From Limanda limanda (Eukaryota; Chordata; Actinopteri; Pleuronectiformes; Pleuronectidae), in contig NC_083636.1 in assembly GCF_963576545.1 (NCBI RefSeq), positions 9,240,856-9,304,855 on the forward strand: DNA of 64,000 nt. The letters are read 5' to 3'. The position numbers were made by a program, and so were the translations under genes. A model generated the notes under the pieces. That model did no database searches, was not told where the DNA came from, and saw only the letters and a program-made list of their open reading frames with translations. This document shows, piece after piece, positions 47,015-60,198 of the stretch. Numbering within the stretch: position 1 is the first letter of the stretch; every line of letters begins with the position of its first letter.

Positions 47015-50000
47015 CTACAAGGGGTCAGTGCAGAGAGGGAAGAGTTTAAATGTTGAAATTACTTTTTCCTTTTTATTCCATTCATAATCAAGAGCAGCAC
47101 CGGGTTCAGAAACATGTTAATAATCAGAAGCAGGAGGATGAAACATGACATGAAAGTGTTACTTGTCCAGAAACAATTTAATTATTTCCCCCCACTCACC
47201 TGAGATTTATTATTTCTCCCTTAAGGACAACTTTGCTTCAGGCAAGGGTTTTAATAAAATAATACCTTTCTCTGTCACATGAAAATCTATGCTGACAAAT
47301 GTCCATGCTTTTAAGGATAAGTTCACTCTACTATCTGCATTGAAAGATTTAGTGGTTGCTGTAACTATTACTCTTCTCCATGCCATCCCTGAAGTGAACC
47401 CTTCTAAAAGCGATTTCAAAACTATGGTTGATTTGTGCTATTAAGGCTTTTGTAAAAATATTGGCTTCGGCAGAACCTAAGAACCCATTTATGTGCAGAC
47501 AAAATACTGTGAATTAAACCCAGGATCAATTAAATTGCCTCAAAATGAGATTGTTTTACAAGAGCAAGTGACAGTCAGTGTACAAGGTATGTCATTTGGA
47601 GTTAGATAATCTATACAGTAAAAGTATAGAAAACAATCAGTAAGGTAAATAACTGTCCTGCTACTGGTTCATGAATACAAAGCCTGAGCTCAGGATAGTG
47701 TCAGTGACAGATAGTGAAGATAAATCAAGATAATCTTTTGGTATGTTCAAAATGGACAATGGAGGAGCAGTGAGGAACAGAATACACACAAAGATACACA
47801 AAGAAAATCGATGTTGGAGCAACTCTTCTTTATGTCTTCTGACACTGTATAGAGAAACAAAGGTAACACAGGCAACACAAACCAACTTGGCAGCTGGTTC
47901 GAGGAGCATGACAAGATATTTGACAACTTAGCTCTATTTCTACCATTACTAATCATCCCAATTACAGTTGGATGGGATATTTAGGAAATTATTCCAGTGG
48001 CATGAATTATATTATCTTTTGTCACTGACAATCTTAGTCAAGTAGAATCCATTGGAAATGCATGTCTGACAAGGTATACAAAGTGAAGAGCAGCACAACA
48101 GAAAAACATCTCTCAGACTCGGAGCTGAGAAACTGTAGGAAACTTACACACACACACAAAGTAGGGAGCACGCTGCTTTCATCAAAGTGTTGTGGGCATT
48201 TCCATTGATTCAGCCTGGTCTGGTTCAATATAAAGAGGAGAAGATGAAACCTTGAACAGATTCTTACAATTTGCTCTCTTTCTGTTTTCCTGCCTGAAAG
48301 CTGTCGTGATGTCCTTTGACCATGATAATCGATTCGCCATGCTGAATATGTCGCCCGCGTCTGTAACGCAGATGGAGCCGAGATGTCGGAGGGGAGAGTT
48401 TTTTCTTATGTTGATGAAACCCTGAAGTGGTCAAAACTCATTTCATATGCTGCATTTTGTCTTTCAGGTCTTTACTTAAAGGAAAGAAACAAATAGAAGG
48501 ACAGATCGACTCGTCAAACAAGTCAAAACATGTTTAAATAAATAGAAATAGCTTCCTATACACACTTGTCACACTGATTTGATTTGTTGGGGGGGATATA
48601 AGGACATAAGTCAAGGCCAGGGAATCATGCAACTAATAAGAAAAAGCTACTGAGTGACCAAATCAATACTGGATGTTCAGTTTTTAATTTCCCTGGAGAA
48701 TCCTTTCAACACTTTAAAATGTAGGTTAGTAATTAAAAGTTGCCAATCTTCCCTGGGCAACCACATGGATCTAAAAATTATATTATAATGGAGACAAGTC
48801 CAAACAAAAAAAATAAAGGACAAGCGATGAGTCGAAATACCAAAAGTGTTTTTAAAAAAAAGGCCTATCCTGCAATGACCCAGTGACAGACAAGGCTGTA
48901 TCTGTATCCTAAATTGCCGCAAACGCAATCTCAGCATCACAACTCACCCTCTGTCCTTAGAACCTCGAATTAGACAAATAACCCCCCCCCTACAAAAACA
49001 GGACAATTAAATTATGCATTGAATATGTGCTTTTAAACCATGCAAAGAAAAGTCAACACTTGATTTGTATGATTGCAAAAAAACAGGGTTTACTTTGGGT
49101 GTCTCTCTAAAAAGAATAGAACACAACTCAGCGATTATGCAAGTCGGAGGTGAACTGCCTACTAAGAAAGTTCATGTGCTGAGAAATGCAAACATTGTTC
49201 CATGCAGACAATTGTGCAAAACCGTGACATTAAGGAGCTAAATATACCAACCCTGCACTGTGAGTTCCTTTGAACTTTTCACATCCTTCTGTATGTGGTG
49301 ACGACAGACTGCAGCCAGCACAGTGTCGAGAAACCCCGGGACTATAGGTGCTCTGTGTGATCTATTGAGCTGCAGCCATAGGTGGTCCTGAGCCCAGAGC
49401 TAACTGCTGACACAGCTCACCTCAAAGACCCCCACACAAACGAACTGATAACAGTAGCTTTGGCGCTGCGAGTCTTTCAGGTACAAGCAGCCGGGAGAAG
49501 AACACAAGCAGGGGAAAAAAAAGATGAATGGAAAGAACAAAGGATAGAAGTGAGAAAGAAAAAGATGCAGAGAGGGAAAGACTCAGAGAACAATAGCTGC
49601 AAAACCAGACATGAGAAAATGAAAGATAAACAGGGGGGAAATGGGTGAGAGATTGAGGCAATTCAGACGGAAATCAGAGGCAGTCCCTTTTATCATCCAA
49701 TTCTTTCATCTTCCAAAATACGTGTTTGATAATGCATCAGCAAAATGGAGCTGTAGAGAAAAATATTATGTAAATTCCAGACAGTAATTTTGTTTAAGGA
49801 CAGACACGGTAAAGTGTATCTGCCACAGGAAGGGTCTGCATCCTGCCAAGAGAAGAGAGGAGCTGGACATCACATTATTCAGCCCGTCAGTCACCAGCTA
49901 TAAGTAACAAATCTTGCAGAGTAGAGAGCATCTCCTATTCATTTCCAACCTGCCAAGCTCTGGGAAATGAGTCTGGGGATTCAAACCAGCACCTACATCA

Positions 50001-52391
50001 TGCCTACTTCTTACAAGAACCTCTGCAGAACCACATTAAAGGCAAAGACAAAACCACCTCAGGCTGTTTGTAATAGAAGAAAAAAACTACAAGAGGGCAG
50101 GAAAGCTGTGAATCATCACTACCTGCTTCAAACTGACAAAACCACAACACTGTGTTAGCTTGTTAACCACAAAAACATTTCACATCAAAGCTATTCATTT
50201 GACAAACTATAGAGGGGTTTATAATAGTATAATAAGTTCCAGAATGTCAGTAATTCAATTTTGTGTTAAATGAAAATCAATTAGCAGACTCTCACAATGG
50301 TGGATTACGCAACTCAAGTGTCAAGAGTCTGATATTTGAGTTGGTATAGAAATTTGTGGAAATCAATGGTTGCATGGAACTGTTAGATTTAATTTGTACT
50401 TGAGGACAAGTAAAACTCTTCCTCTGTAATTTGGCTAAAATGTCCTCATCAAAGAATCAAAGACATGAAGTGAACCATTATGGGGAACTCAAAATTGAGT
50501 AAAAAAAAACCTCGGTGTGGACACACACTGTAATGGCAGAACAGAACTAAAATTACTTCATGTACACTTTACTGTTAAGAACAGAGAGGGACACTTATGG
50601 CAAAGAGCACTTCCCCTGAGAAGGTCATATGAGTCCAATACAAAAATACAACACAGTGGATATGTTTCAGCACCTGTTGGGAATAACTGAAACAAGTAAA
50701 AGGAAGTGCAGTTTGGAATAGGACAGTTCCTTAATCTCTGGCTAACAAGCAGAATGTCAAATAAAACCGAAGAAAAATATCCTAAAACTCGCCTTGAGAG
50801 TACCACACTCAGCGCAGCATAAGAGGGATCAGACAAATGCTGCCCCATTTTAGAACTGATAAAACGTCCTTGCTTTAGTGACAAGAGAGGAGGGGGCTCA
50901 CGCAGACAAAGAAAAGATAACAAGGCAAGCTGGACACTTACGTTGCTCGCTGACCTCTAACACACTTTCCTTTTTGTTTGTGTGTTGGGTCCAAATCTTC
51001 ATAAGTGTGCGGGAATTAAAGAGCTATTTCTGCAGCAGTGAGGTGATGTGAGAGGCCAAATTACCGCCCTCAGGGCTGGAGCTGCTGGCTGCAGCATTTT
51101 TGCCATTGCTCAGTGGCGGCTGGAGAGGAATTACTTGCCAGCACGCTGGTTCCCACTGCCTCTGAGCTGGAACAAATGCTGCAAGCATCAGACAACTGGA
51201 CTCTGGGGTGTGCACATACTGTATGTGTGGGCAGAATTGTGAATGCAGACGGTCTAGTATGAATGAACATATGTGTATTGTCTGGTATCAGTGTGGTTTT
51301 GTTTATATACACGAGTACAGTACGTCTAGTGTATGTAACTGAGCATATGATCAAATCTTTGTGTGTATCTAAGAGCCATGACACTTGACAGACAGTTTAT
51401 AGCTCTGTTTGTGTGTATGTTAGATACAGTACGTCTAGGAGCAGTCGAAGCCACATCCTGACTCAGAGCTACACAAAGAGTGTCATTCAACGTGAATAGA
51501 AAGCAGCATCTCCTTTGCCAAGATGTGTCAAATGGATATTCTCAAAGGAAACAGTACACACAGCAGCACTGATAAAGCAGTAGGACCGGAATGATGACAG
51601 ACATGAACTCTTAAAGCTTTGTGTTGTGAATTTTATTTTCCTTGTGATTCTAGGAATGTTTTGAGGCAGAGGACATTCTACTAAGTAAAACTATAACAGC
51701 AATCACTAGTCAGCCTAATCATGATATTTTCTGAAGTTTGATGTTTTTTTCACCTATTCAACTATGATTAATGCCAATTAGGAGGTCTACATTCACTGTA
51801 ATTAGTGTAATTATCAATCCTTGCTTACTATCTGACTTGGAGCCCCAGAGAAATAATAAAATCATTTTTGGAATTAAACATGCGTCATTTTGACTTAGCC
51901 TTGGTGTAAATGAGTAGAACCATTTCATCACACAAACACGCACACACACACACACACAAAAAAAAGGATTTCTATCCCCTAGAAAAGATGTATCACATGG
52001 CAGGTGTTCAAAACTGAAAAGGTTAGTTTAATTAGGCTGATAAATCTAAGGCTGAAAACGTGCCAGGAAATATTATAATATACATTTGGCACAATCAGAG
52101 AGAATGTTCTTTCACTGTGAGGCACTGGTGTTAGCTGCCATTAAACAAAGCAACACCCTGCTGAGGTATCCTTTAACAAAACACTGAATCCCTATCAGCT
52201 GTTCTGTGGCTGACCCTGTCCTTTAACCTCTGACCTCTTGAGGGGTAACACAATATCAAAAGAAATACTAAATGGACTGAGCTGCGAGGGCACAGGTGCA
52301 TGTAAAAAAGCGCTTTGTTTCGTTAGTAAGTAGAATGTTGCTTATCTGCAAAAATAGAATAGTTTTATGACATTTTTTCTGTCATATTTAC
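47015..52391 (-). other. nav3: nav3 intron, 5.4 kb
   Basis: AT-rich intron with a short CA tract at 51933-51959 and a purine-rich stretch at 49500-49640. That stretch gives a Lys/Glu/Arg-rich 88-codon plus-strand ORF, which has no splice context or family match. Nothing else was recognised. Confidence 0.75.
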
Positions 52392-52460
52392 CTTGTGTTC
52401 TTCTTTTGTGGTGACCCTAGTCCACTGTGGCCCGGAGGACTTGCATATCGTGCTGTGAGA
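52392..52460 (-). CDS. nav3: nav3 small internal exon (LTARYASPPGHSGLGSPQKK)
   Basis: A 69-base exon, acceptor 'ctctcctcag' above 52460 and donor 'gtaaatatga' at 52391. It starts with one base completing a Ser codon, reads LTARYASPPGHSGLGSPQKK NT and ends in phase 2, giving R with the next exon. Human NAV3 has SLTARYAAQSNHSG and SQKKPTRLPGPSR, so identity and order are clear even though the exon is tiny and lacks an ATG. Two upstream exons can feed it, both ending in AG phase 2: the CH/poly-Gln exon 61418-61592 and the alternative first exon 58066-58199. Confidence 0.93.
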
Positions 52461-52859
52461 CTGAGGAGAGAGCAGAGAAGATGACAGACGGGCCGTTAAC
52501 TCAGTTAGATAAGAAATTAGTCCAGCTTAATCCATGCCTTAATGCAATATTGTGAGTGAATGGAGCCATTCAGGTAAAGGCAGGAAGAGAAAAGTCAGGA
52601 GATAACCAGGGGCAGAAGTAGAATCATATGGTACAAACTGGATCACAGAAGTGGATATTTCTTTGGATCTTCTTTCACATGATGGCTCACACATGTTTAT
52701 TACCACACGCATATGACTAAGCCAGTAACATCCATTTATAGGGCCGCTGACATTAAAAGACAAGAAAAGCCTACTTGATTAATTTTGTGGTGGTAGTGTT
52801 TGAAGAAAACCCCAGAACACACTACACACGATGCGGAGGCTTAGGAAATGCCCACAGCA

Positions 52860-53510
52860 CCAGTCACATCGCAGTTTATTACCCGACACTCACTCTTAGT
52901 CATTGCGACGGGAATCGACGTGGGCCGTTACAGTTGGCCTGCTGTGTTCATGTTTGGCAGGAAGGAGCTTTATGAACAAAGAGATTTAGTCGTCATACCT
53001 ACTCCCCCCGTAAACAATAAGAAGTCAAAGAAGCGGGCTCACCAGTCACTATATAATGAACTGTACAGTGAGTTTGCCATTTTGTATACTTGTGTCCAAA
53101 TGAGTGAAGTTTTTTATACCCTATAGTGCACTCGCTTATTAGGCACTTTATTATAGCGCTTGTGACGGAGAGATGAGAGGAGTGAGAGCAGCAAGAATAG
53201 CCTGACCTGTTGTTTAAATGTAAATACAAGTTTAAGAAGCTGCTTTCTTCATTTATAGATAAATATTCAACATGATTTTTACTTTAAAATAGAAATACTA
53301 AGTGATAAAGAAACATTTGAAATCTACTGAGGGATTTTCCATTGGCTGACATTGTTGTTGTTAGACAATGATAATCCTTACTGGTGCAGAGAAAATGATG
53401 AGCTCACTATGTAGTGATCTATATAGTGATCAGTATATAATGATCACTATATAGTAAGGTGGGGTATAGTGAGTCAGTGGGTGATTTCGGACACAGGTGT
53501 CTAGGTTGTG
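52860..53510. mobile_element. MITE-like dispersed repeat, degenerate
   Basis: Contains phrases typical of a repeat family seen in many fish genomes: 'tcactatataatgaactgta', 'gagtttgccattttgta', 'ccctatagtgcactcgctta', and on the right 'ggtatagtgagtcagtgggt' followed by 'gatttcggacacag'. Similar phrases near both ends, and an internal palindrome built from tatagtgatca, suggest a non-autonomous DNA element. There is no transposase ORF. The boundaries and family are uncertain. Confidence 0.45.
53419..53454. repeat. Inverted repeat, 14-base arms, 8-base loop
   Basis: Arm ctatatagtgatca at 53419-53432 pairs exactly with 53441-53454 around gtatataa. It sits inside the MITE-like stretch. Confidence 0.93.
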
Positions 53511-56500
53511 TGTAACTTCCCTAAGGGTAATTGCCTGTGTGAACCGTATGACTTACAAACCATGTGAGTGTTTCTCACATGTTGCACCCTGACTCTACAG
53601 ACTCTATATAGACAGACAGTCTCTGTATCATCTATAAATACAGTATGTACATGATCATATTTAGCTAGAAGCTCTAAGTGCCTAGAAGACATATCGTGTG
53701 ACTCGTTAAACCCCACTGAAAAACACAGGGATGCTCAGGCTAACTGCTACTTAGCTAGCAAAATGTTTATCGTATAAGGGGGTACCATAAATAAATTAGT
53801 GCTCAAACACACAAAATGTATTTAAATGGAAGCTAGATATAGGTTCAACCAAAATACTGTATATTGGTGGCAAAATGTTAGCAATCTATGCTACAGTCCT
53901 TCGTTAGCATAGATTAGCTATTGTCAATTCGAAAATGTAGCTGCTGTTAATTAATTTTTGAAGGAATACACAAATAAATTTCACAGAATAATCAATGAAT
54001 AATAAAAAAATAATAAAAGAGAACCTTACCAGAAGGTTCACTTTCAATAGCACTTTCACATTCATTCATATACCATTAGCTTAAATGCACATTATTATTT
54101 TTAGCTAACTTAATCAATGTCCGACAAATTCACACACACTTACACACACAAAGTCCTGTTTTAACATGTTTTAAATACCGCAGCAATGAAATAACTGTTG
54201 GTCCTGACACATTAAGAATAAAGACTTCACAGAGAGATGACTTCCAGCTAGTTGCAGAGTTAAACTCGTACCTTCCGAAAGCTGAACCGAGACAGAGACG
54301 TGGGGTTTCCACTAAGTTCCTCTCGAGGAAGGAGCCACAGAGAAGAAGCTGGGCAGAGGAACCATCTTAAAAGTGTCCTCAGCTCACAGAGAGCGGAGCA
54401 GGCAACCAGTGCTTCAGCCCAGAGGAAGCTCCAAACACCAGCTGCCTGTTTAGACGCTCTTCATCTCTGACAAACAGGGGAACAACTTGTTTCTCTGTTC
54501 TGCAGGTTGTGGGCTGCCGGGCTTGACGTTGGTGAGTGAAAGTGGACGGAGACAATAAACAACCCGTACTGGTCGGTCGGAGTGACGCACTGCAGGCATC
54601 ACGTCCTACTTCCTCGACGTTGCAAAAACATTAACATAAACAAACGCTGGCAAGTTTGGAAATCAGACAATTCCGTGCGTTCAGCTGACATCCTCCAAGC
54701 AAAAGTAAATAAAAATGCTTCCAGCACACAGACTTCTAAAGAACCAACAATAGTAAACGATACAAGCAAATGTTGAAAACACAACTAATATATATATAAA
54801 TGTATGTTTTAGTTATATGAACATATTCTACATAAAGGAATGGACACATACTGTATTCTTGGGACTAGGGTTCAGTATAAGGCTAATCTCAGTATCTTAA
54901 AATCTCATCCTTATTAATATTTTGGCAGCTCCTGATTCAAGCATCATTTCCTTTAATACATATGTGTTGTAAGCATAGACTGTATATGGTTGTAAGTCCG
55001 AGACTGGGATATAGGCTTTAGGCCTTGCTGATGGAATTTCAATGATTATACTGAATAATGCTGCATTTCAATAGGGTTCACCAATGTTCACTAATACAGT
55101 CTGTATAATCGCACCCTGTCCATTTATAAATTATCTTAGGAATGAGGATTTGTCTCCTATGTTGGACAAATCTGGGGAAATATAATTATAACTTCTTCAA
55201 TGGGATTCTGTTGAATCCCTGGTGTATATGAGTGAGAATATATAAGTGGTGCGATATATAGAGTATGTGATGAAAGAATTCTGAAGTTGTCTGTTGTATA
55301 GAACCTCCTGAGAGTGTATATGTTTTTTGGGATTAGTCTTTTTTTTCATAATCTCATACCTAAATCTATAACCTATTCTAAAAGCTCAGAGTTCACAAGA
55401 TCTGAGGTATAGAAGTACATTTTTCTTTATATGTTGCTTAATATAATGTAATTTTAGTCAGATAGCGTTTTATACAAATGTTGATGTTACCAACAACCTC
55501 ACCTTTTCCTTTTTTCATTATGCATGTGTATATTCAGTATCACATTGACCCGGTTGCTAGCTTGCTAAATTGTGATCCTTTGTCACTTCTAGACATTGTT
55601 GACAGTAGCAGTAATATTACCATATAGCCATTGTCTAGCAGAAATGACCCAATGACTTCTACACTTGAACGCAGATTATACTGTGTAAACGACTTCCCAC
55701 GTCATTAACATCGTAAGTTAAAGGCAGCATGAATTTTATAATCAAGTAGAATCAAGAAGCCCATCGCAGGCGCCTCACGGAAGCTTAATGGGTTTAATTT
55801 GTTCTCTACAGTGTCTTTAGGTTTCCTGAATCTCACAAGTGCTACAGATCCACACACACACACACAAACACACACTTTCACTATTTATGTCTTTCTCTGT
55901 GGACAATTAACTTCCCTTTTAAACCACCTGTGATGAGTTGCCGTGTCATTGTACCTTTTCTAATTGACCTTGCAGTTTTTCATAATGTTATGTTGTGCTA
56001 ACGAGCACCACAGCAGACAGAAGAACCCAGAGGAAGTGAGTTCAGGGCAGTTTCCTATTATAGCAGCAAGCACTTTCGGATCAGGTTATTAACGAACTAT
56101 ATGATACATGACACATCCGCTAATGCTGTCTTGCAACTAAATGTGTTCCCAAAACCCCCTCCGAACCCATACTCCATTTCAGCTCCCTGTAGTATTTTTG
56201 TGCTTTATTAAATACCCTAAATAGAACTCAGCACATAGAAGAGACAAGCTGTGACAGAGAGTAATGGAGCCCGACGCACTCTAAAATGCTTTTTCAGCAT
56301 TTTGATGGAAAAACAGTTGCGCTTTTATACGTGCATCACATTCCTTACAGAGTAATCCTTGTACTTTCTTTCTATTTCTTCTCTCTTATTGTTGATATCT
56401 ATAGTGGGGGTGTTACATTGTAAGCAGAGAGGATCAAGCAGCAACAACGGCTGCAGAAATCTATAATAAGTCAGTGCAGGTTATGTAGGGGCACCCAACA

Positions 56501-56572
56501 ATTGTAAATTACAGTTTCAAAACAATCAGGGTTGATGCGAGGCCCATTTTTCCACCATAATACCCATCCTGA

Positions 56573-56589
56573 CCCCCCCCCCCCCCCCC
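56573..56589. repeat. Poly-C run of 17
   Basis: Seventeen consecutive C on the plus strand, G on the coding strand of nav3. It is a mononucleotide tract where length calling is error-prone. Confidence 0.95.
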
Positions 56590-57649
56590 TACCTCCAACT
56601 CAATGAAAATTCAATGAAACATGAAAGTGGTAGAGAGTCCAACCCACAACTTTTAAGACCTTTCCAACGTGGAAAGAAGAGACACCGCCACACATGAAGG
56701 CAGGATGCAGGAGAAGGGAAGTGGATAGGGTGGTATTGGTGGTGGCGGTGGAAAGGAGGTTGGGTCAGAGTATTTCACTTTTGATCAAATACAACATGTA
56801 TCAACACAGCATCCATTTAACACAACCCAACACAATGGTTGTCCCAAAACAACGTGGTCCTATCTACTGTAGACTGTTGTAATCAGACAAATTGCTGAGC
56901 AACAAGTGGTCCCCTCTTAAAGCAACGGTCATTTTCAAATGTACAATGTGTCTGAACCTAATAAAAGCATTGAGAAATTTATATTCAAGGAATGTTGCAA
57001 ATTGATTTCTTCTCTCTGCTGCTGCTCAGATTGAAGAAAACTTTGGAAGATACCTGCTTGATTTGTCTCTACTCAGGCTGCTGTAACATCAGGGAGCGTC
57101 AGATGACAATAAAAACTACCTCCTGACTTGACAAGGACTGTGGATTTTGTCCAACATCATTTACATTGAAATTTCTTTAGGGATGTGTTCCTGGTGGGCA
57201 GTTACAAAGAAATGTCAAAATACATATAGCACAATTATTACTGTATCAGCTTCAACCTTAGTTTCAAAATAAGTATATGTCTTTATCCTTCAAAACAAAC
57301 AACCCATGTGAATGTTGACTAATCTTTTGACAAATAAATATCACATTTTTTTACAGTTGAGGATAAGGGGCAGTTTAGTAAAAGTTCTTTGGCATGTTTA
57401 AAATAAACCAATAGTGTTTGTAGGGGCTATCATTCCAACAAAGGTGTCTGCAGCACGATCAATACACAATGGTACAACATTTCTCATTAGAAACAACAGA
57501 CATTAATTGCAAAAATACAAATCTCATACCAAGAATACATTAGCATAAGCAGTTTCCAGTGTTTGAACTCATAAGCAGACCATAATTTTTCACTTTCCAG
57601 TGGAAGAGTCAATGTTGACATGTCGTAAAATGAATTTTTCTCAACAAAC

Positions 57650-57700
57650 AAAGGTGCATGTGTCAATAAACTTTGATTTGATTTTGATTTGACTTTTAGT
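57650..57700 (+). repeat. Possible LINE 3' tail
   Basis: The sequence 'caataaactttgatttg' followed by 'attttgatttgac' looks like the short repeated tail (TTTGATTTGAT) that ends some fish L2-type elements. The body of the element was not recognised. Confidence 0.35.
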
Positions 57701-58065
57701 TGAACATACATCCGGAATAAAACATCCTACTGTCACTCGTCAAACAAGCTGTCCTGTGGCAGGACTTATAAAGGAATTCAACCAAAAATCGGTTAGCAAG
57801 TGTTTTATCAGAAAAACAATAAACTAATGTCTATCAGCAGTTAGCATCTTAAAATAAGATCAAAAGCAATGAAAGCATTATTCCATGATGAATGGCCGAC
57901 TCTCAAGACAAACTAAAACGATAAAGAGAACAAGTAGAACCAAACTATTTACCAGTTCATGATGCCAATGACACTAATCCATTCTCCTCCTAGCACCATA
58001 TGATAATCCAAACTGCGTCCCCTGGATGCTACCACTCACGCACACTGCTCAAGCTTGACTTGTAC

Positions 58066-58199
58066 CTTGGGGACGAGTCAGGCTTGATGAGGCTGTTGGC
58101 TCTCTCATAAGGCAAACGGCTCTTCCTGTCGCGAGACACGGCGGTGGGCAGGCGCGAGGAGCGCCGGACCAGGGGGTCAACTTGTTCACCCCGGGACAT
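58066..58199 (-). CDS. nav3: Alternative first coding exon of nav3, short basic N-terminus
   Basis: A 44-codon exon from ATG (58197-58199) to donor 'gtacaagtca' at 58065. The ATG context is ctcaccATG (A at -3) and an in-frame TAA stands 9 bases upstream, so this is a true start rather than an internal exon. The peptide begins MSRGEQVDPLVRRSSRLP and continues with TAVSRDRKSRLPYERANSLI and KPDSSP. It is strongly basic and holds two S-R-L-P motifs (58146-58157 and 58110-58121), related to the S-x-I/L-P class bound by EB1-type proteins. The exon ends with AG in phase 2, exactly like the CH/poly-Gln exon, so it can join exon 52392-52460 to give a CH-less navigator. I do not recall a described NAV3 isoform with this start. 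Support is frame, splice phase and coding-like composition, not homology. Confidence 0.72.
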
Positions 58200-58450
58200 G
58201 GTGAGTTAAAGAGGGAGGGTGTGTGTTGTGCTCTGCTAGGCCCGGGCCCCCCCTGCCTTCTAGAGCTCTATAAACCTCCCGTGGCTCCGGCCTGTCGCTA
58301 TCTGTCCAATGGGGAGTTCCCCTCGGAAACACAGTGTCACACTCATCCCAATCCCTTACCCAGAGACACCAGTAAGACCAGCAGGTGCTATCTATAGAAA
58401 GCTCCCCATACCACAACTGTAGATGTGCAGTAGTCCAAATGTGTTGAAGT
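58200..58450 (-). promoter_or_regulatory. nav3: Putative promoter of the short N-terminal isoform
   Basis: The sequence immediately upstream of the ATG at 58199 is GC-richer than its surroundings at about 58225-58330. On the coding strand it carries a TATA-like ggtttatagag at 58266-58276. A start site about 30 bases downstream would leave a leader of roughly 40 bases. This is inference from position and composition only. Confidence 0.35.
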
Positions 58451-58723
58451 GTGACAGTGTGTGAGAATGTGCTTCTCTGTCTGTGTAAATCTGTGAGATA
58501 ATAATTTGATTATTTGAAAAAGCTTTTTTTCTTCTGGCTTCTCTTATATTTGACCAAGTTACTCAGACATGTTTAATATTCAGGGTTAACTGGAGCTTAC
58601 AGGAATTAATCATGGTGGAAAATTAGAAAAAGAAAAGATTTATATCAATATATTTAATTTATTTTATATACAATATTTAATCTCAGTGTTTTGAATCGTG
58701 GGTGATACAGAAGAGGAGCCTGC

Positions 58724-58752
58724 TTTGTTTGAGCCATGAAGGCTCAAACAAA
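58724..58752. repeat. Inverted repeat, 12-base arms, 5-base loop
   Basis: Arm tttgtttgagcc at 58724-58735 pairs with ggctcaaacaaa at 58741-58752 around atgaa. Intronic. Confidence 0.92.
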
Positions 58753-59970
58753 AGCCCCTTACCAATCTTTAAATATAATATTAATTGGCATTGTAGAAGA
58801 CAGTAAACTTCAATGTTTGACTTCCCTCAATTTTTGCTGTGGTGTATTTTTTATAGAAACTCAATTTCATAGAGTCTAGACACAACAAGCGAGATACATC
58901 CACTGATTTATGATGCAGTTTATGAGCAACATTGTTTTGACATGTCTTGCATTCATTTGTCTGTATCTAATACAGCTCTGAAATGCATCAGTTCCAAGAG
59001 GTCAGAATGCTTTAAGACACGCTCAACTTAAATTCCACATTGAAAGAAATGATACAGGAATTTATATATTATTTACAATGAGCAAAATATCAACAGGACA
59101 ATTATCTATTGTTTTGACTGTATTAAACTATAAATGGCCTGTGCATCTTTTTATAACAGATTCACCACGGAATTCTATATAAAGTTCTATGGGTTTAAAT
59201 GTCTGGCTGCACAGCATGAGTTTTTAATGAGTTAGTTCCATTCAGGAGGTCAAGTAGTTCTGAACGTTTCTATATAAAAAACACAATGTACGGCAATGTA
59301 AGAGCTTCACATAAAAACAAGTGGATATTAGTTTCCTGTGTTTTGATAGCAACATCAAGTCGAGCATGAGATGCAACACGCGGTGGCAAATCATCTGTGT
59401 CTGACTCACACACTCATGATCGCCTGGCTCATTCTGCCTCCATTATACACACACATGCACACATTCATATTTTCTCATTGGCAGGTTGATGGCTTATAAA
59501 AAACATTAACATTGTTACAGTGGCTACTCTTTCAGTGGTCCCCCAGGACAGTGAGATATTACTGGCTGTGGAAAGAGCCTGTGTGACTCTTCTTCATGCA
59601 ATAAGTGTGATCATATTAGAGACGTTTTCTCATAATTTTCCCCATTTTAAAATGATCAAAATCAGGTCCTCACATTTTTCCAAACATTTTGAGAGTGAAC
59701 AGACCAGACATCTGCAAAAAGTCACAGATTAATGGCTTATTTAATCACTGACAGACATGGACGGATTCTCTGACCTTAACTATGGCCTCAGAGGTGATTA
59801 ACTTATCAGCCCAGGGCAGTGACACATTACTGGAGCAGTGGACAGAGAGGGCACAGTGCCTTTTTGAAAATTAACCGAGCCACTTCACAGGGATACCCCC
59901 TCGTGAATTTGTTCCTTAAATGTGCCCCAGATCCATCCTTGTATGATTTTTATAGGTAAAAAGTGTAGCC

Positions 59971-59972
<2 letters not shown>

Positions 59973-60029
<57 letters not shown>
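59973..60029. repeat. (TG)28 microsatellite
   Basis: An uninterrupted TG run of 57 bases, then a degenerate continuation (agtgcgtgtgtgtgtgtgag) to about 60052. Z-DNA prone. Confidence 0.97.
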
Positions 60030-60031
<2 letters not shown>

Positions 60032-60164
60032 GTGCGTGTGTGTGTGTGAGTGTCTGTATCGTATGGCATTTTTGCTGGGCTAGACTGATGCAGCGGTGTG
60101 CTTGGCAAAATGCTGTTTTGTGTGGGTGTGTATGTGTGTGAGTGTGTTCCCCACCTGTTGTGGT

Positions 60165-60198
60165 GGGGGTGGGAGGGGAGGGGAGGGTGGGAATGGGA
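60165..60198 (+). other. G-quadruplex-prone run
   Basis: Seven G-tracts of three to five Gs are separated by one to three bases (ggggg t ggg a gggg a gggg a ggg t ggg aat ggg). This satisfies the standard four-tract G-quadruplex pattern several times over. The G-rich strand is the template strand of nav3. Confidence 0.85.

Larger units (their letters stand above)
52461..58065 (-). other. nav3: nav3 intron, 5.6 kb
   Basis: Contains a MITE-like repetitive stretch (about 52860-53510) with a 14-base-arm inverted repeat, a short CA tract at 55853-55877, a 17-base poly-C run at 56573-56589 and an A/T-rich retroelement-like tail near 57660-57695. No coding signal seen. Confidence 0.75.
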
